From Streptomyces sp. 135 (GTDB lineage Bacteria > Actinomycetota > Actinomycetes > Streptomycetales > Streptomycetaceae), in NCBI RefSeq assembly GCF_020026305.1, contig NZ_CP075691.1, forward strand, positions 8,115,415-8,179,414: 64,000 bases of DNA. The letters are read 5' to 3'. The translations under genes and the position numbers were made by a program. Within the stretch, counting starts at the first letter, position 1. Every line of letters starts with the position of its first letter. Positions 54,455 through 63,705 of this stretch are shown piece by piece. The notes below the pieces were generated by a model. The model was not told the origin of the DNA. It did no database searches and saw nothing but the letters and a program-made list of their open reading frames with translations.

Positions 54455-54930
54455 CCGTGCAACGCCTTTGATCGCGACACTTTCGCCATCGACTGGGAGC
54501 AAGAGCGGGTCACCTGCCCGGAGGGCAAGCTGAGCAGAGAATGGTCGACCCCGCCCTCCATGACGCCCTACGTCCGCGTCAAGTTCGCCAAGAACGACTG
54601 CGGGCCGTGCCCAGTCAAAGCCAGCTGCACCCGTTCCGACGCACGCCTGCTCAATTTCCTCTCCCAGGAGCTCTACGAGCGGCAAATCAGGGCCCGGGAC
54701 GCACAGCAGACCGCGGAATAGCAGGCGAACCACGCGATGCGCGCAGGCATCGAAAGCACCCTCAGCGAGTTCATCCGCAGCCACGGTCTGCGCCGCTGCC
54801 GCCAACGAGGTGAGGACAAAACCCATGTCCAGCATGTCCTCACCGCCATCGCTGTGAACATCGAGCGGATCAACGCACACCTGTCGCCGCCATCAGAGCA
54901 CCAGCCACGGCCGCCAACCACCTTCCAGAA
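54455..54930 (+). pseudogene. IS1182-family transposase, C-terminal remnant with in-frame stop
   Basis: One frame reads FAIDWEQERVTCPEGKLSREW, CGPCPVKASCTRS, then RAGIESTLSEFIRSHGLRR and KTHVQHVLTAIAVNIERI. These are the hallmarks of the C-terminal half of IS1182 transposases. A TAG at 54719-54721 interrupts it, and the N-terminal half is missing. The element is inactive. Confidence 0.8.
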
Positions 54931-55249
54931 CTTCCTGGACGGCAGGCCATTCCACGCCAACGAGCATGGCGAACGACCATCTAGCGGCAGCCGTACAGGA
55001 CGGGCGGCCCCGTCTTCACCCGGAAGCCACCAGCTACCAGTACAGCCGCTTGTCTCAATGCCCATTAAGGGCCCCGACCATCGAGCGCCGGGGCGAAAGG
55101 GGTAGTGGACAAGATTTTTGGCAGAGTCACTCACTCAGGACCAGACGCCGCTGGCGAAACCCGGGGCCGAGTCAGAGTCAGGCGACGGTGAAACCGTTGC
55201 TCGTTGCTATCGGACGCGAGCGTGGAGATGCATGTCGTGCCAGCCGTCC
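54931..55249. other. Eroded sequence between the two relics
   Basis: I see no gene. The sequence has low codon bias and no recognisable protein match in any frame. Confidence 0.4.
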
Positions 55250-55836
55250 GCATGCAGCAGTGCATCGCGACGGACGCCTTCTCGGGCGGAACCGGCTTTG
55301 ACCGCCACACGGCACGATGCCAGGTTGCTCGCCGAATGCCGCAGCTCAAGGCGATGGAACCCGGCTTCGCCCAGCGCCCAGTCGGTGCATCTGTCGGACA
55401 TCCCCTCGGTCGAAGCCGCCGACGAGAAGGGGGAGCTGACCCTGCGCGTTCTGGACACGGAACTAGCGGCGAGTACCGAACGCCGGCAGCGGATGCGACG
55501 GGAATTGGCGGCGATCCTGGACAACCGGGCCTCGAGCGACTTGACCGCGGACTTCAAGGCGCTAGCCGACGATCTGCCGGAGGCGCGGCGATCCCTCCTG
55601 CTGGCGCTCTCCAGCTTCCTCACCCCCGCGGCGATGTCCGCTCTCAAGGAGCAACTCGCGGCACCCCGCAGCGACGTCGGTGCACAGTTCGAGTCCCCCC
55701 CCCGGACGCGCCCGACGGGGCGATCACCCAGTCGGTCGTCGTGCAGGCGCTGGTCGAGTTCTACAACGAGGCTCAGCTCGACGTCCTGCGACACGTGCAC
55801 GAACTGCTTTCGCAGGACGACACCGCCGGGGAATGA
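55250..55836 (+). pseudogene. MerR-family regulator relic with several frameshifts
   Basis: Pieces of one MerR-like protein appear in alternating frames: RLLAECR, then LKAMEPGFAQ, then VHLSDIPSVEAADEKGELTL with a long helical stretch (ERRQRMRRELAAIL). After a run of nine C (55695-55703) the frame becomes PPDAPDGAITQSVVVQALVEFYNEAQLDVLRHVHELL. The C-terminal effector part is nearly complete, but the N-terminal DNA-binding domain is degraded beyond recognition. At least three frame changes make it non-functional. Confidence 0.6.
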
Positions 55837-56018
55837 GCGCCGCTTGACCATGCCCCGGCCTTCCCGATAGCGGGGGACCCCCGCATGGCACGCACAGGCC
55901 AGAACCAGGACGCGGACAGTCAAAGCGCCCCGGCCCTCGTCCTCAATACTCCGTATGTCCCTGGAGTGCGTGCCCCTCGCGAGCGCCCCAACCACCCTTC
56001 CTGACAACGGAGTTACTC

Positions 56019-56744
56019 ATGTACGGCACCGAAAAGCCCACCGTCGTCCTGGTCCACGGCGCCTTCGCCGACGCGTCCAGCTACGCCCGCGTCATCCCCG
56101 CCCTGATCGCCCGCGGCCTGGACGTCGTGGCCCCCGCCGTGCCCAACCGCAGCCTCATCGGGGACGCCGCGTACGTCGCCTCGATCGTCCGGCAGATCCC
56201 CGGCCCCGTCGTCCTGGTCGGGCACTCCTACGGCGGCGCCGTCATCACCGTCGCAGGCGCCGAGGACAACGTCCGGGCCCTTGTCTACCTGGCCGGCTAC
56301 GCCCTGGAGAAGGGGGAGAGCCTCGGTGAGCTCCAGGGCCGCTTCCCGGACTCCGACCTCGCCGCCGCGCTCGTCCAGACGCCCATCCCGGTCGAGGGGT
56401 CGGACACCCCGGGCATCGACGTGTCCGTACGCGTCGACAAGTTCCCGGCCATCTTCGCCGCGGACGTCGACCCCGACCTCGCCTACGTCCTCGCCGTCTC
56501 CCAGCGGCCCCTGGCCGCCCAGGCGTTCGGCGAGGCCGCGCCGGTCGCGGCCTGGCGGACGAAGCCCTCCTGGGGCCTGGTCGCCGCCTCCGACCGCACC
56601 ATCAACCCCGACGTGGAGCGCTACGGCTACCAGCGGGCCGGCATGACCACCGTCGAGGTCGACTCCTCGCACCTGGTGATGCTCTCCCACCCCCGGCGCG
56701 TCGTCGATCTGATCGAGAAGGCCGTTGAGGCCACCTCCCGCTGA
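56019..56744 (+). CDS. Alpha/beta-hydrolase, cytoplasmic
   Basis: Protein of 241 residues. VVLVHGAFADASSY carries the oxyanion-hole HG, VVLVGHSYGGAV the nucleophile Ser, and SSHLVMLSHP the catalytic His. No signal peptide is present. It is similar in length and motifs to salicylate-esterase/EstC-like hydrolases of Streptomyces. The substrate is unknown. A close paralogue with a signal peptide follows 37 bp downstream, and the two are likely co-transcribed. Confidence 0.9.
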   Translation: MYGTEKPTVVLVHGAFADASSYARVIPALIARGLDVVAPAVPNRSLIGDAAYVASIVRQIPGPVVLVGHSYGGAVITVAGAEDNVRALVYLAGYALEKGESLGELQGRFPDSDLAAALVQTPIPVEGSDTPGIDVSVRVDKFPAIFAADVDPDLAYVLAVSQRPLAAQAFGEAAPVAAWRTKPSWGLVAASDRTINPDVERYGYQRAGMTTVEVDSSHLVMLSHPRRVVDLIEKAVEATSR

Positions 56745-56781
56745 TCCGGCCGCGCCCGCCTCCCTCCTCAGAAAGCGAACG

Positions 56782-57636
56782 ATGAACGCGCCCCTCTCAC
56801 GTCGCACCGTGACCGCCTCCCTCTTCGCTGGCGCCGCCGCACTCGGCACCGCCGGTATCACCTCCTCGGCCCCGGCGGCCGCGACCGCCCGGCCGGTCGA
56901 ACCCCGGTGGCGTCCGGCCGGACCCACCGTCGTCCTGATCCACGGAGCGTTCGCCGACGCCTCCAGCTGGAGCGGTGTCGTGGAGCGCCTCCGGCGCCGC
57001 GGCCACCGCGTCCTCGCGCCCGCGCTCCCGCTGCGCGGGCTCAAGAGCGACGCCGCCTACATCCGCAGCGTCCTCGACAGCGTGTCCGGACCGGTCGTCC
57101 TCGTGGGCCACTCCTACGGCGGTGCCGTCATCAGCCAGGCCGCCGCCGACGCCCCGCGCGTCAAGGCGCTGGTGTACATCGCCGCCTTCGTCCCCGACAT
57201 CGGCGAGAGCGCGCTCGGCCTCACCGACAAGTACCCAGGAAGCACCCTCGGGCAGGCCACCGCCACCCAGACCTACCCGCTGCCCGGCGGCGGCGAGGGC
57301 ACCGAGCTGGTCATCAAGAAGGAGCTGTTCCGCGAGCAGTTCGCGGCCGGGGTGCCGACCAAGACCGCGCAGGTCATGGCCGTCGGGCAGCGCCCGATCG
57401 CCCTCGCCGCGCTCCAGGAGCCGGCCACGGCCGCGGCGTGGAAGAAGATCCCGAGCTGGTACCTCGTGGCCACCGGGGACCGCAACATCCCGCCGGCCGC
57501 CGAACGTTGGATGGCCCGCCGCGCCCGCGCCCACACCGTCACGGTCCGCGCGCCCCACGCGGTCTCCGTCAGTGACCCCGGCCCCGTCACCGACCTGATC
57601 CTGCGTGCCTCCCGCGAGGTCCGCGCCGGCCGCTGA
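56782..57636 (+). CDS. Alpha/beta-hydrolase, Tat-secreted paralogue
   Basis: Protein of 284 residues. The N terminus PLSRRTVTASLFAGAAALGTAG has a twin-arginine motif and hydrophobic core. After that it parallels the preceding gene: VVLIHGAFADASSW, VVLVGHSYGGAV (nucleophile Ser), then KIPSWYLVATGDRNIPP and a late His in APHAVSVSDP. The ATG at 56782 is chosen because it gives the signal peptide. The pair is probably a duplication with one copy exported. The substrate is unknown. Confidence 0.9.
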   Translation: MNAPLSRRTVTASLFAGAAALGTAGITSSAPAAATARPVEPRWRPAGPTVVLIHGAFADASSWSGVVERLRRRGHRVLAPALPLRGLKSDAAYIRSVLDSVSGPVVLVGHSYGGAVISQAAADAPRVKALVYIAAFVPDIGESALGLTDKYPGSTLGQATATQTYPLPGGGEGTELVIKKELFREQFAAGVPTKTAQVMAVGQRPIALAALQEPATAAAWKKIPSWYLVATGDRNIPPAAERWMARRARAHTVTVRAPHAVSVSDPGPVTDLILRASREVRAGR

Positions 57637-57742
57637 GCGCGGCCGGCCCCGGGCCCGAGCGGCGAACAGCCCGGACCGGCCATAGAGAAGACCCCAGAGC
57701 AGACCGCAGAGCAGACCGCAGAAGACCAGAGAAGAGCACAGG

Positions 57743-58723
57743 ATGCCGAGTCCCACCCTGGCGCCACGGCGGCGCCACCTCCTGACCACGGCGGTCGTCA
57801 CCGCCGTGGCCCTGACCGCCGTCGCCGGCCACGCGCACGCGGCGAGCGCCCCGGTGGCGCACGTACGCATCGTGTCGCACCTGGACATGGCCGCCGGACA
57901 GCGCCCGGAGAACATCACCCTCGGGCCGGGTGGCGCCGCCTACGTCACCTTCGCCTTCAGCCGCCAGATCGCCCGCATCGGCCCCGACGGCCGGGTACGT
58001 GTCCTCGCGACCCTGCCGGCCCCGCCGGCCGGCAGCAGCACCCCCGTCCTGTCCTCACCGTTCCTCGGCGGGATCGTCCGCGCGGACGACGGAACGCTGT
58101 ACTTCCTGTACGCCACCGGCAGCGGCGACCTGACCGGCGTATGGCGGCTGCGCCCGGGAGGCACCCCGCAGCGCATCGCCGCGCTCCCGCCCGAGGGGCT
58201 GCCGAACGGCCTGGCCCTCGACGAGCGCGGCGGACAGCTGTACGCCACCGACTCGGCCCTCGGCGCGGTCTGGCGCGTGCCCACTTGCGGCGGCACCCCC
58301 ACCAAGTGGGCCGCCGCCCCCGAGCTGGCGCGGACCGGCTTCCTCGGAGCCAACGGCGTGAAGATCCACCGCGGCGCGGCCTGGGTCACCAACCTCGACA
58401 GGGGCACCGTGCTGCGCATCCCGATCGTGCGGCACGGCGCCCCGGGGCCCCTGGAGGTCCGGGCCACCGGACTCGTCGACATCGACGACTTCGCGTTCAC
58501 CGGCCGCGGCGACACCCTGCTGGCCGCGATCAACGCGGACAACGAGGTCGCCCTGGTGCGGCCGGACGGTCGGCACACCACCGTGCTGACCGCCGCCGAC
58601 GGCCTCCAGAACCCGACGTCCCTCGCCATGCGCGGCACCAAGGCGTACGTCGCCAGCGGCGCCTACTTCACCGACGAGGACCCGAACCTGCTGACCGCCC
58701 GGATCAAGTCCGCCGGTCACTGA
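57743..58723 (+). CDS. Secreted SMP-30/gluconolactonase-like beta-propeller protein
   Basis: Protein of 326 residues. The signal peptide has RRRHLLTTAVVTAVALTAVAGHAHA (cleavage near 33). The rest is a repeating beta-propeller pattern with strand marks such as PENITLGPGGAAYVTFAFSRQIARIGPDG, LPNGLALDERGGQLYATDSALGAVWRV and GANGVKIHRGAAWVTNLDRGTVLRI. These are typical of SMP-30/strictosidine-synthase-like proteins. Catalytic residues cannot be assigned safely. It follows the hydrolase genes by 106 bp, a gap with short GCAGACC repeats, and may share their transcript. Confidence 0.85.
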   Translation: MPSPTLAPRRRHLLTTAVVTAVALTAVAGHAHAASAPVAHVRIVSHLDMAAGQRPENITLGPGGAAYVTFAFSRQIARIGPDGRVRVLATLPAPPAGSSTPVLSSPFLGGIVRADDGTLYFLYATGSGDLTGVWRLRPGGTPQRIAALPPEGLPNGLALDERGGQLYATDSALGAVWRVPTCGGTPTKWAAAPELARTGFLGANGVKIHRGAAWVTNLDRGTVLRIPIVRHGAPGPLEVRATGLVDIDDFAFTGRGDTLLAAINADNEVALVRPDGRHTTVLTAADGLQNPTSLAMRGTKAYVASGAYFTDEDPNLLTARIKSAGH

Positions 58724-58749
58724 CAACCTCCGGCGGCCCTGCCGCGCCG

Positions 58750-61700
58750 TCAGCTGCCGGCGTAGACGTCCTCGACGTAGCGTCCCGCGTCGACCAGCTC
58801 CGCCCACCAGGCCTCGGCCGCCGCGGCGTCGCCACCCGCGTACTTCGTACGAACGCGCTGGAACGCCTCGCGCACGCCCGGGGCCATCCGGGAGCCGTCG
58901 CCGCAGACCCGCACGACGGCTCCGGCCTCCAGCAGCCGCCAGATCTCCTCGCCCTCGGCCGCGATGCGGTGCTGGACGTAGAACACGTCGCCCCCGGGGG
59001 CCTTGGAGAACGCGGGACGCATGGACACCGCGCCCGCGCGTTCCGCGTCCTCGAGCTCCGCGCGGTGCAGGTAGTCGACGTCGGGGTGGTCGCAGCCGAA
59101 GTAGCAGAGCGCCGGGGCCAGTTCGGCGCCCTCGCGTGACCGCGCCAGGCGGTCGGCGATCACTCCGCGGAAGGGTGCGAGGCCGGTGCCCGCGCCGACC
59201 ATGATGACCGGCGTCCGCGCGTCGTCCGGCAGACGGAAGGCATCCCGGCAGGGCTGCACGCGCGCGTGGAGGGTGTCACCGGGCCGCAGGCCGTGGAGGT
59301 ACGAGGATCCCGTGCCGCGGAAGGTGCCGCGACCGGAGCGGTCCGGGGCCGACAGGAGGGAGACCATCAGGTCCGCGTGGCCCGGTGAGGCGGCGGGCGA
59401 CGACGAGATCGAGTAATGGCGGGTCCTGATCGACGGCAGCAGTTCGAGCAGCACGGGCCACGGCAGTCGCCCCCGCAGCGCCGGGTGGTCCTCGACCAGA
59501 TCGAGCAGACCGCCCTGCCGGGCCGCCAACGCCTCGGGGTCGGCGGCCAGTTGTTCCAGGGAGATCCGCTCGGGCGGGCACGGGTTGTGCTCGGCGAGCA
59601 GCGCGGCCTGAGCTGGGGTCGGTGCGTCGCCCAACTCGACGTAGCGGGTGAGGAGTTCACGGGCGGTGACCGGGCGGTCGAGCGGCAGGGTGGCCCGGCC
59701 GGGCCGGTGCGCCCGGATGTTCAGGACCGTGTCCAGACCGACGCCGAGCACGGCCGCCGCGCGCTCGACCGACTCCGGCGCGTTGGCGGGGAGCACGGTC
59801 AGGTGGTCGGCGGTGCGGTAGGTCACGCCGCCAGGGAGCGCGACGCGCAGGAACCGCTTCGGGCGGGCCGCCGGATGTGTCATGTCGACGAGGTCGGCGC
59901 TCTCCACGACCGTCATCGCCACCGTGCCGTGCCGCGCGGCGAGCGCGTCCAGCGGCCCGCCGGTGACCTCCACGACGTCGTACGTCCTGGCCGGGGCGGC
60001 GGTGTCGGCGGCCCCGACGCTCTCCGGGTCGCCGTACCGCCGCAGCAGTGTGTCCCGCAGCGCCGAGGCGAAGTGCCGTACCGCACCGGACAGGTCCCCG
60101 GAGGCGTCGGCTTCGGCGCGCTCCAGGAGCCGGGTCGCGCCCGACGCGGCGAGCGCGTCGTCGATGAGGGTGGGCACCCGCTGGTAGGTCGCCGCCCAGT
60201 TGCGGTCGCCGACGCCGAGCACCGCGTACCGCACGCCGGTGGCCGCGTCCGGTGCCGCGTCCGTCAGCCAGGACAGGAACGCGCGCGCGTCGTCGGTCGG
60301 CCGGCCGTTGTAGGAGGCGGCGACGATCACCACCGGCGTCCCGGTGGGCAGCGCGCCCGCGGCTTCGTCCAAGGGCGCGACGCGCACGTCGAAGCCCAGG
60401 TCGGCGGCCTCCTCGCCGAGCTGCTGCGCGTACGTACGGCAGGTCCCGAAGTTGGAGCCGTGCAGCACGGTCAGCGCGGTGCCCGCCGGTACGCGCGTCG
60501 GCAGCCCGTCCGCCGGGCGGCGGTCGGCCGCGCCCGCCGTGCCGTCCTCGCGGGTGAGGGAGACCAGCTCCCGCAGGTTGGACCGGCTCCGCTCGCGGTC
60601 CTCGGGGGTGCGTGCCGCCAGGGTCATCGTGAAACCGTCGGGCTTGAGGGTGAGGGTCTCCTTGACCTTCAGCTCGTAGCCACGGTGGTCGATGAACCGG
60701 TAGCGGTGGATGAGCATGCCGAGCAGCATGGTGGCCTCGTGCAGCGCGAACTGCCGCCCGATGCAAGCGCGTTCACCGGTCCCGAACGGCTTGTACGCGT
60801 GTGGGGAGCGGACCGCCTCGGCCTCGGGCGCGAAGCGATCCGGGTCGAACTCCTCGACGTTGTCGCCCCAGACCGGATCGCGGTGCAGCATCGGCGTGAG
60901 CACGACCACGAACTCGCCGGCCTTCATCCGGTGGCGCCCGCCGAGCGTCGTGTCGGCGAGGGCCCGGCGCTGGAACGCGGGCGCGGTGGGCCACAGCCGC
61001 AGCGCCTCGTTGAGGACCTGACGCACGTAACGCAGGCGGCCCACGTCCTCGTACGACGGCTCGGGGTCGGGGGCGCTGCCCCACAGCGCGTCCACCTCGG
61101 CCTGTGCGCGGTGCAGGACCGCCGGGTTCTTGAGGAGGTGGTAGAGGGCGAAGGAGAGCGTGCCCGAGGTCGTCTCGTGCCCGGCGATCAGGAAGGTGAT
61201 GACCTGATTGCGGATGTTGGCCTCGTCCAGGACCTCGCCGCTGCCGGGGTGCGGGGAACCCAGCATCAGGCCGAGCAGGTCGTCGGTGGAGGTGTCGCCC
61301 GCCGCCTTGCGGGCCCCGATGACCTCGTCGACGACCCTCGCCAGGAAGGCGGCGTCGGCGGCGAACTCCGCGTCCTCGGCGGAGTAGTCCCCGCCGGGCG
61401 TCCGGGCCAGCTTCGCCTGACTGTGCCCGAGCGAGCGTACGAGGGCCGCGACGAAGGGGTGGGGCTCGGTTCGGGCGAAGGACTCGAAGTCGTAGCCGAA
61501 GCCGGACAGGCCGATGGTGTCCAGGGTCATCCTGGTCATGTCCTCCGACACCTCCACCGGAGCGGACTGCGCCGCGCCCGGCGTGAACCGCCCGTCCCAG
61601 GAGGCGATGAGGCGCCGGGCGACCCGCAGCATGTGCGGGTGGTACGTACGCATCGAGTTCATGGCGAAGGCGGGGAGCAGGATGTCGTGCGCCTTCGCCC

Positions 61701-62013
61701 AGTTGGGCTCGTCGTCGTACGCCGTGAACAGGCCGTCACCCGCGATGCCGCGGACGTTCTCCAGGGCGGGACCGACCCCCTTGGCGAACCGTGTCTCGTC
61801 GGAGAGTTCCTCGACCAGTTCCAGGGACGAGGCCCAGACGCTGTCGCGCCCGTGGTAGCGGCGGACGTAGAGCGGGCCGTACCGGCGCGCGAGCTCCACG
61901 GCCTGCTGAACGGGGGTGCTGCTCAGCCCCGTTGCCGTGACATCGACGGTGGGCGGTCCGGGGTCCGGGGCGTTCCGGAGACCGTGGACCTCGACAGTGG
62001 GGGATTCGCTCAT
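58750..62013 (-). CDS. Self-sufficient cytochrome P450-NADPH reductase fusion (CYP102/P450BM3 type)
   Basis: Protein of 1087 residues. The haem domain (about 1-475) has I-helix FLIAGHETTSG and haem loop FGTGERACIGRQ with Cys417. The FMN domain (about 500-650) begins VLHGSNFGTCRTYAQQL. The FAD/NADPH domain follows with RHYSISSSP (FAD), GAGTGLAPFRGVI (NADP ribose) and VCGDGSRMAPGV. All domains look complete. Such enzymes hydroxylate fatty acids at sub-terminal positions without partner proteins. The ATG at 62013 is preferred; 20 more codons are open upstream but lack family similarity. It is divergent from a PAS-LuxR regulator. Confidence 0.95.
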   Translation of the reverse strand: MSESPTVEVHGLRNAPDPGPPTVDVTATGLSSTPVQQAVELARRYGPLYVRRYHGRDSVWASSLELVEELSDETRFAKGVGPALENVRGIAGDGLFTAYDDEPNWAKAHDILLPAFAMNSMRTYHPHMLRVARRLIASWDGRFTPGAAQSAPVEVSEDMTRMTLDTIGLSGFGYDFESFARTEPHPFVAALVRSLGHSQAKLARTPGGDYSAEDAEFAADAAFLARVVDEVIGARKAAGDTSTDDLLGLMLGSPHPGSGEVLDEANIRNQVITFLIAGHETTSGTLSFALYHLLKNPAVLHRAQAEVDALWGSAPDPEPSYEDVGRLRYVRQVLNEALRLWPTAPAFQRRALADTTLGGRHRMKAGEFVVVLTPMLHRDPVWGDNVEEFDPDRFAPEAEAVRSPHAYKPFGTGERACIGRQFALHEATMLLGMLIHRYRFIDHRGYELKVKETLTLKPDGFTMTLAARTPEDRERSRSNLRELVSLTREDGTAGAADRRPADGLPTRVPAGTALTVLHGSNFGTCRTYAQQLGEEAADLGFDVRVAPLDEAAGALPTGTPVVIVAASYNGRPTDDARAFLSWLTDAAPDAATGVRYAVLGVGDRNWAATYQRVPTLIDDALAASGATRLLERAEADASGDLSGAVRHFASALRDTLLRRYGDPESVGAADTAAPARTYDVVEVTGGPLDALAARHGTVAMTVVESADLVDMTHPAARPKRFLRVALPGGVTYRTADHLTVLPANAPESVERAAAVLGVGLDTVLNIRAHRPGRATLPLDRPVTARELLTRYVELGDAPTPAQAALLAEHNPCPPERISLEQLAADPEALAARQGGLLDLVEDHPALRGRLPWPVLLELLPSIRTRHYSISSSPAASPGHADLMVSLLSAPDRSGRGTFRGTGSSYLHGLRPGDTLHARVQPCRDAFRLPDDARTPVIMVGAGTGLAPFRGVIADRLARSREGAELAPALCYFGCDHPDVDYLHRAELEDAERAGAVSMRPAFSKAPGGDVFYVQHRIAAEGEEIWRLLEAGAVVRVCGDGSRMAPGVREAFQRVRTKYAGGDAAAAEAWWAELVDAGRYVEDVYAGS

Positions 62014-62113
62014 GGCCAGTGCCTCTTCCCAAGGACGTGGGGGAGTTGAGCGCCCGACGTGCTGGGCGCGCACTCCACCGTCCCGTGACCCGGACGGCCG
62101 CCCGCCGCGAGAA

Positions 62114-62129
62114 CTACATAATCTTGTAG
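62114..62129. promoter_or_regulatory. Possible PAS-LuxR operator between the P450 fusion and its divergent regulator
   Basis: CTACATAATCTTGTAG is a 16-bp imperfect palindrome with CTACA/TGTAG arms. It has the same length, ends (CTA...TAG) and A/T centre as the PimM-type consensus CTVGGGAWWTCCCBAG, but lacks the GGG/CCC triplets. It lies 101 bp upstream of the P450 start and 72 bp upstream of the regulator start. Confidence 0.45.
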
Positions 62130-62201
62130 GGGGCTTTTCCGCGCAGTCGCTTGCGCGGACCGGGGTGACATGTGTGAGGGGGCAGGGAGAGGAGGCGGGA
62201 C

Positions 62202-63029
62202 GTGTCCCGAACAGCCGGTGGGCCGCGGGGTGGCGCGGCGGATCCGGGCAGGCCGAAGGTGGCGGACGCGGCGGTGTGGCGGGGCAGGTTCCTCAGCCTG
62301 CTCGACCGCTCCCCGGTGCCGACCGCCATCAGCAGCGGCGAAGGGCTGGTCTCCGTCGCCAACCCCGCCTTCGCGGGGGCCCTTGGACTCCAGCCGGGCC
62401 GGGTCGCGAACCGCATGCTGCTGGACCTGCTCACGCCCACCAACAGGAAGCAGCTCCGCAAGCTCGACGAGGCCATGCGTTCCGGCCGCAGGTCCCGCTA
62501 CCCGGTCGAGGTCAGCTGGACGGCCGGGCAGGTCGTCCGCCACGGCAGGCTGACCGTGGAGCCGGTCACCGATCCGCTGGAGGAGACACCGCCCCTGCTG
62601 GTGACGCTGCGCGTGGCACAGGAGCGGGCACAGCCGTCCGCGTCGGGCCCGGGCGGCGCGACGCGTTCCGGGGAGGCGGGGGAGGACTACGCGCACCCGG
62701 CACTCAGCGCGCAGGAGGCGCGTGTCCTGCGGCTTGTCGCGGGCGGCGCCACGACGGCGGTGGTGGCGCGCGCCCTCGGCATCGGCGTCGACGGCGTCAA
62801 CTACCACCTGACCCGGCTCTGCCGCCGGCTGCGGGTCCAGAACCGGACGGCGCTGGTGGCCCGCGCCTACGTACTGGGTCTCCTCGACGCGAATGCGTGG
62901 CCGCCCGAGGTGTCGGCGCCCACCGCGCGACAGGCCCCGCGAACTGGTCACCGGCCTCACGTCCCGCCTGCCGCGCCCGGCCGTGCCCTGCCGGAGCCTG
63001 GTGACGCGGTGTTCCGGCCGGGCGGTTAG
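62202..63029 (+). CDS. PAS-LuxR transcriptional regulator
   Basis: Protein of 275 residues. A PAS-like sensor domain (about 25-135, LLDRSPVPTAISSGEGLVSVANPAF...) is followed by a linker and a LuxR/GerE-type helix-turn-helix (about 165-228: LSAQEARVLRLVAGGATTAVVARALGIGVDGVNYHL). The C-terminal tail is Pro-rich. The GTG start follows GGAGG by 6 bp. It most likely controls the divergent P450 fusion and itself. It is not next to the NRPS genes. Confidence 0.9.
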   Translation: MSRTAGGPRGGAADPGRPKVADAAVWRGRFLSLLDRSPVPTAISSGEGLVSVANPAFAGALGLQPGRVANRMLLDLLTPTNRKQLRKLDEAMRSGRRSRYPVEVSWTAGQVVRHGRLTVEPVTDPLEETPPLLVTLRVAQERAQPSASGPGGATRSGEAGEDYAHPALSAQEARVLRLVAGGATTAVVARALGIGVDGVNYHLTRLCRRLRVQNRTALVARAYVLGLLDANAWPPEVSAPTARQAPRTGHRPHVPPAAPGRALPEPGDAVFRPGG

Positions 63030-63216
63030 CCTGGTGTCAGCGGCGATCTTCCGGGCCGGGTGATCTTCCCCGGACCACGGGTGCGCCCGGCCTCGGGGGC
63101 GCCGCGCGGCGGTGGGGCCCGCCGTACCCGAACCGCGGCGAAGGATGCCGCCAACGGTCCCTACTTGCGAACGAGTGCGCCCGGCGACGGGCGACGCGAG
63201 TAGGAGGCGCACACCC

Positions 63217-63705
63217 ATGGAAGCCCAGCGGCCCGAAGCGGTCGGCGAACCCGCGGAACCCGACCTCGACCTGTCCGCGCCCGGCCGGCGGCGGGGCGGG
63301 ACGGCGCACGGGCAGGGGCCGGTCCTCGCCGTGGTGGCGATCGGCGGCGCCATCGGGGCATCGGCGCGCTACGGCGCGTCCCTCGCCTGGCCCGTCGCCC
63401 CCGACGGCTTCCCCTGGCCGACGCTCCTGGTGAACGCGGTGGGATGCGCGGTGATCGGCGTCTTCATGGTGCTGATCACCGAGGTGTGGGCGGCGCACCG
63501 CCTCGTGCGGCCGTTCTTCGGCACGGGCGTGCTCGGCGGCTTCACCACCTTCTCGACGTACGCGGTGGACATCCAGCGACTCGTGAGCGGCGGCCACGTC
63601 CGCACGGGCCTCGCCTATCTGGCACTGACGCTGTTCGCGGCGCTCGCGGCGGTGTGGAGCGCGGCGTGGACCACGCGCCGCCTGATGGCGTGGAGGCGGT
63701 CATGA
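63217..63705 (+). CDS. crcB: Fluoride efflux transporter CrcB (Fluc)
   Basis: Protein of 162 residues. Four membrane helices are evident (about 35-57, 68-90, 103-122, 132-152). Family motifs are GGAIGASARYG, LVNAVGCAVIG and GGFTTFSTYAVD, which hold the central sodium and fluoride-path Phe/Ser/Thr residues. It exports fluoride as a dual-topology dimer. The ATG at 63217 follows TAGGAGG. The N-terminal 34 residues are polar and variable. Its stop overlaps the next gene by 4 bp. Confidence 0.93.
   Translation: MEAQRPEAVGEPAEPDLDLSAPGRRRGGTAHGQGPVLAVVAIGGAIGASARYGASLAWPVAPDGFPWPTLLVNAVGCAVIGVFMVLITEVWAAHRLVRPFFGTGVLGGFTTFSTYAVDIQRLVSGGHVRTGLAYLALTLFAALAAVWSAAWTTRRLMAWRRS

Noticed and set aside
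63030..63216. Fluoride riboswitch upstream of crcB
   Set aside because: The region is the right size, and GGC-GCC pairing near 63133 is suggestive. I could not build the conserved pseudoknot and UGAUG-type core, so I do not call it.
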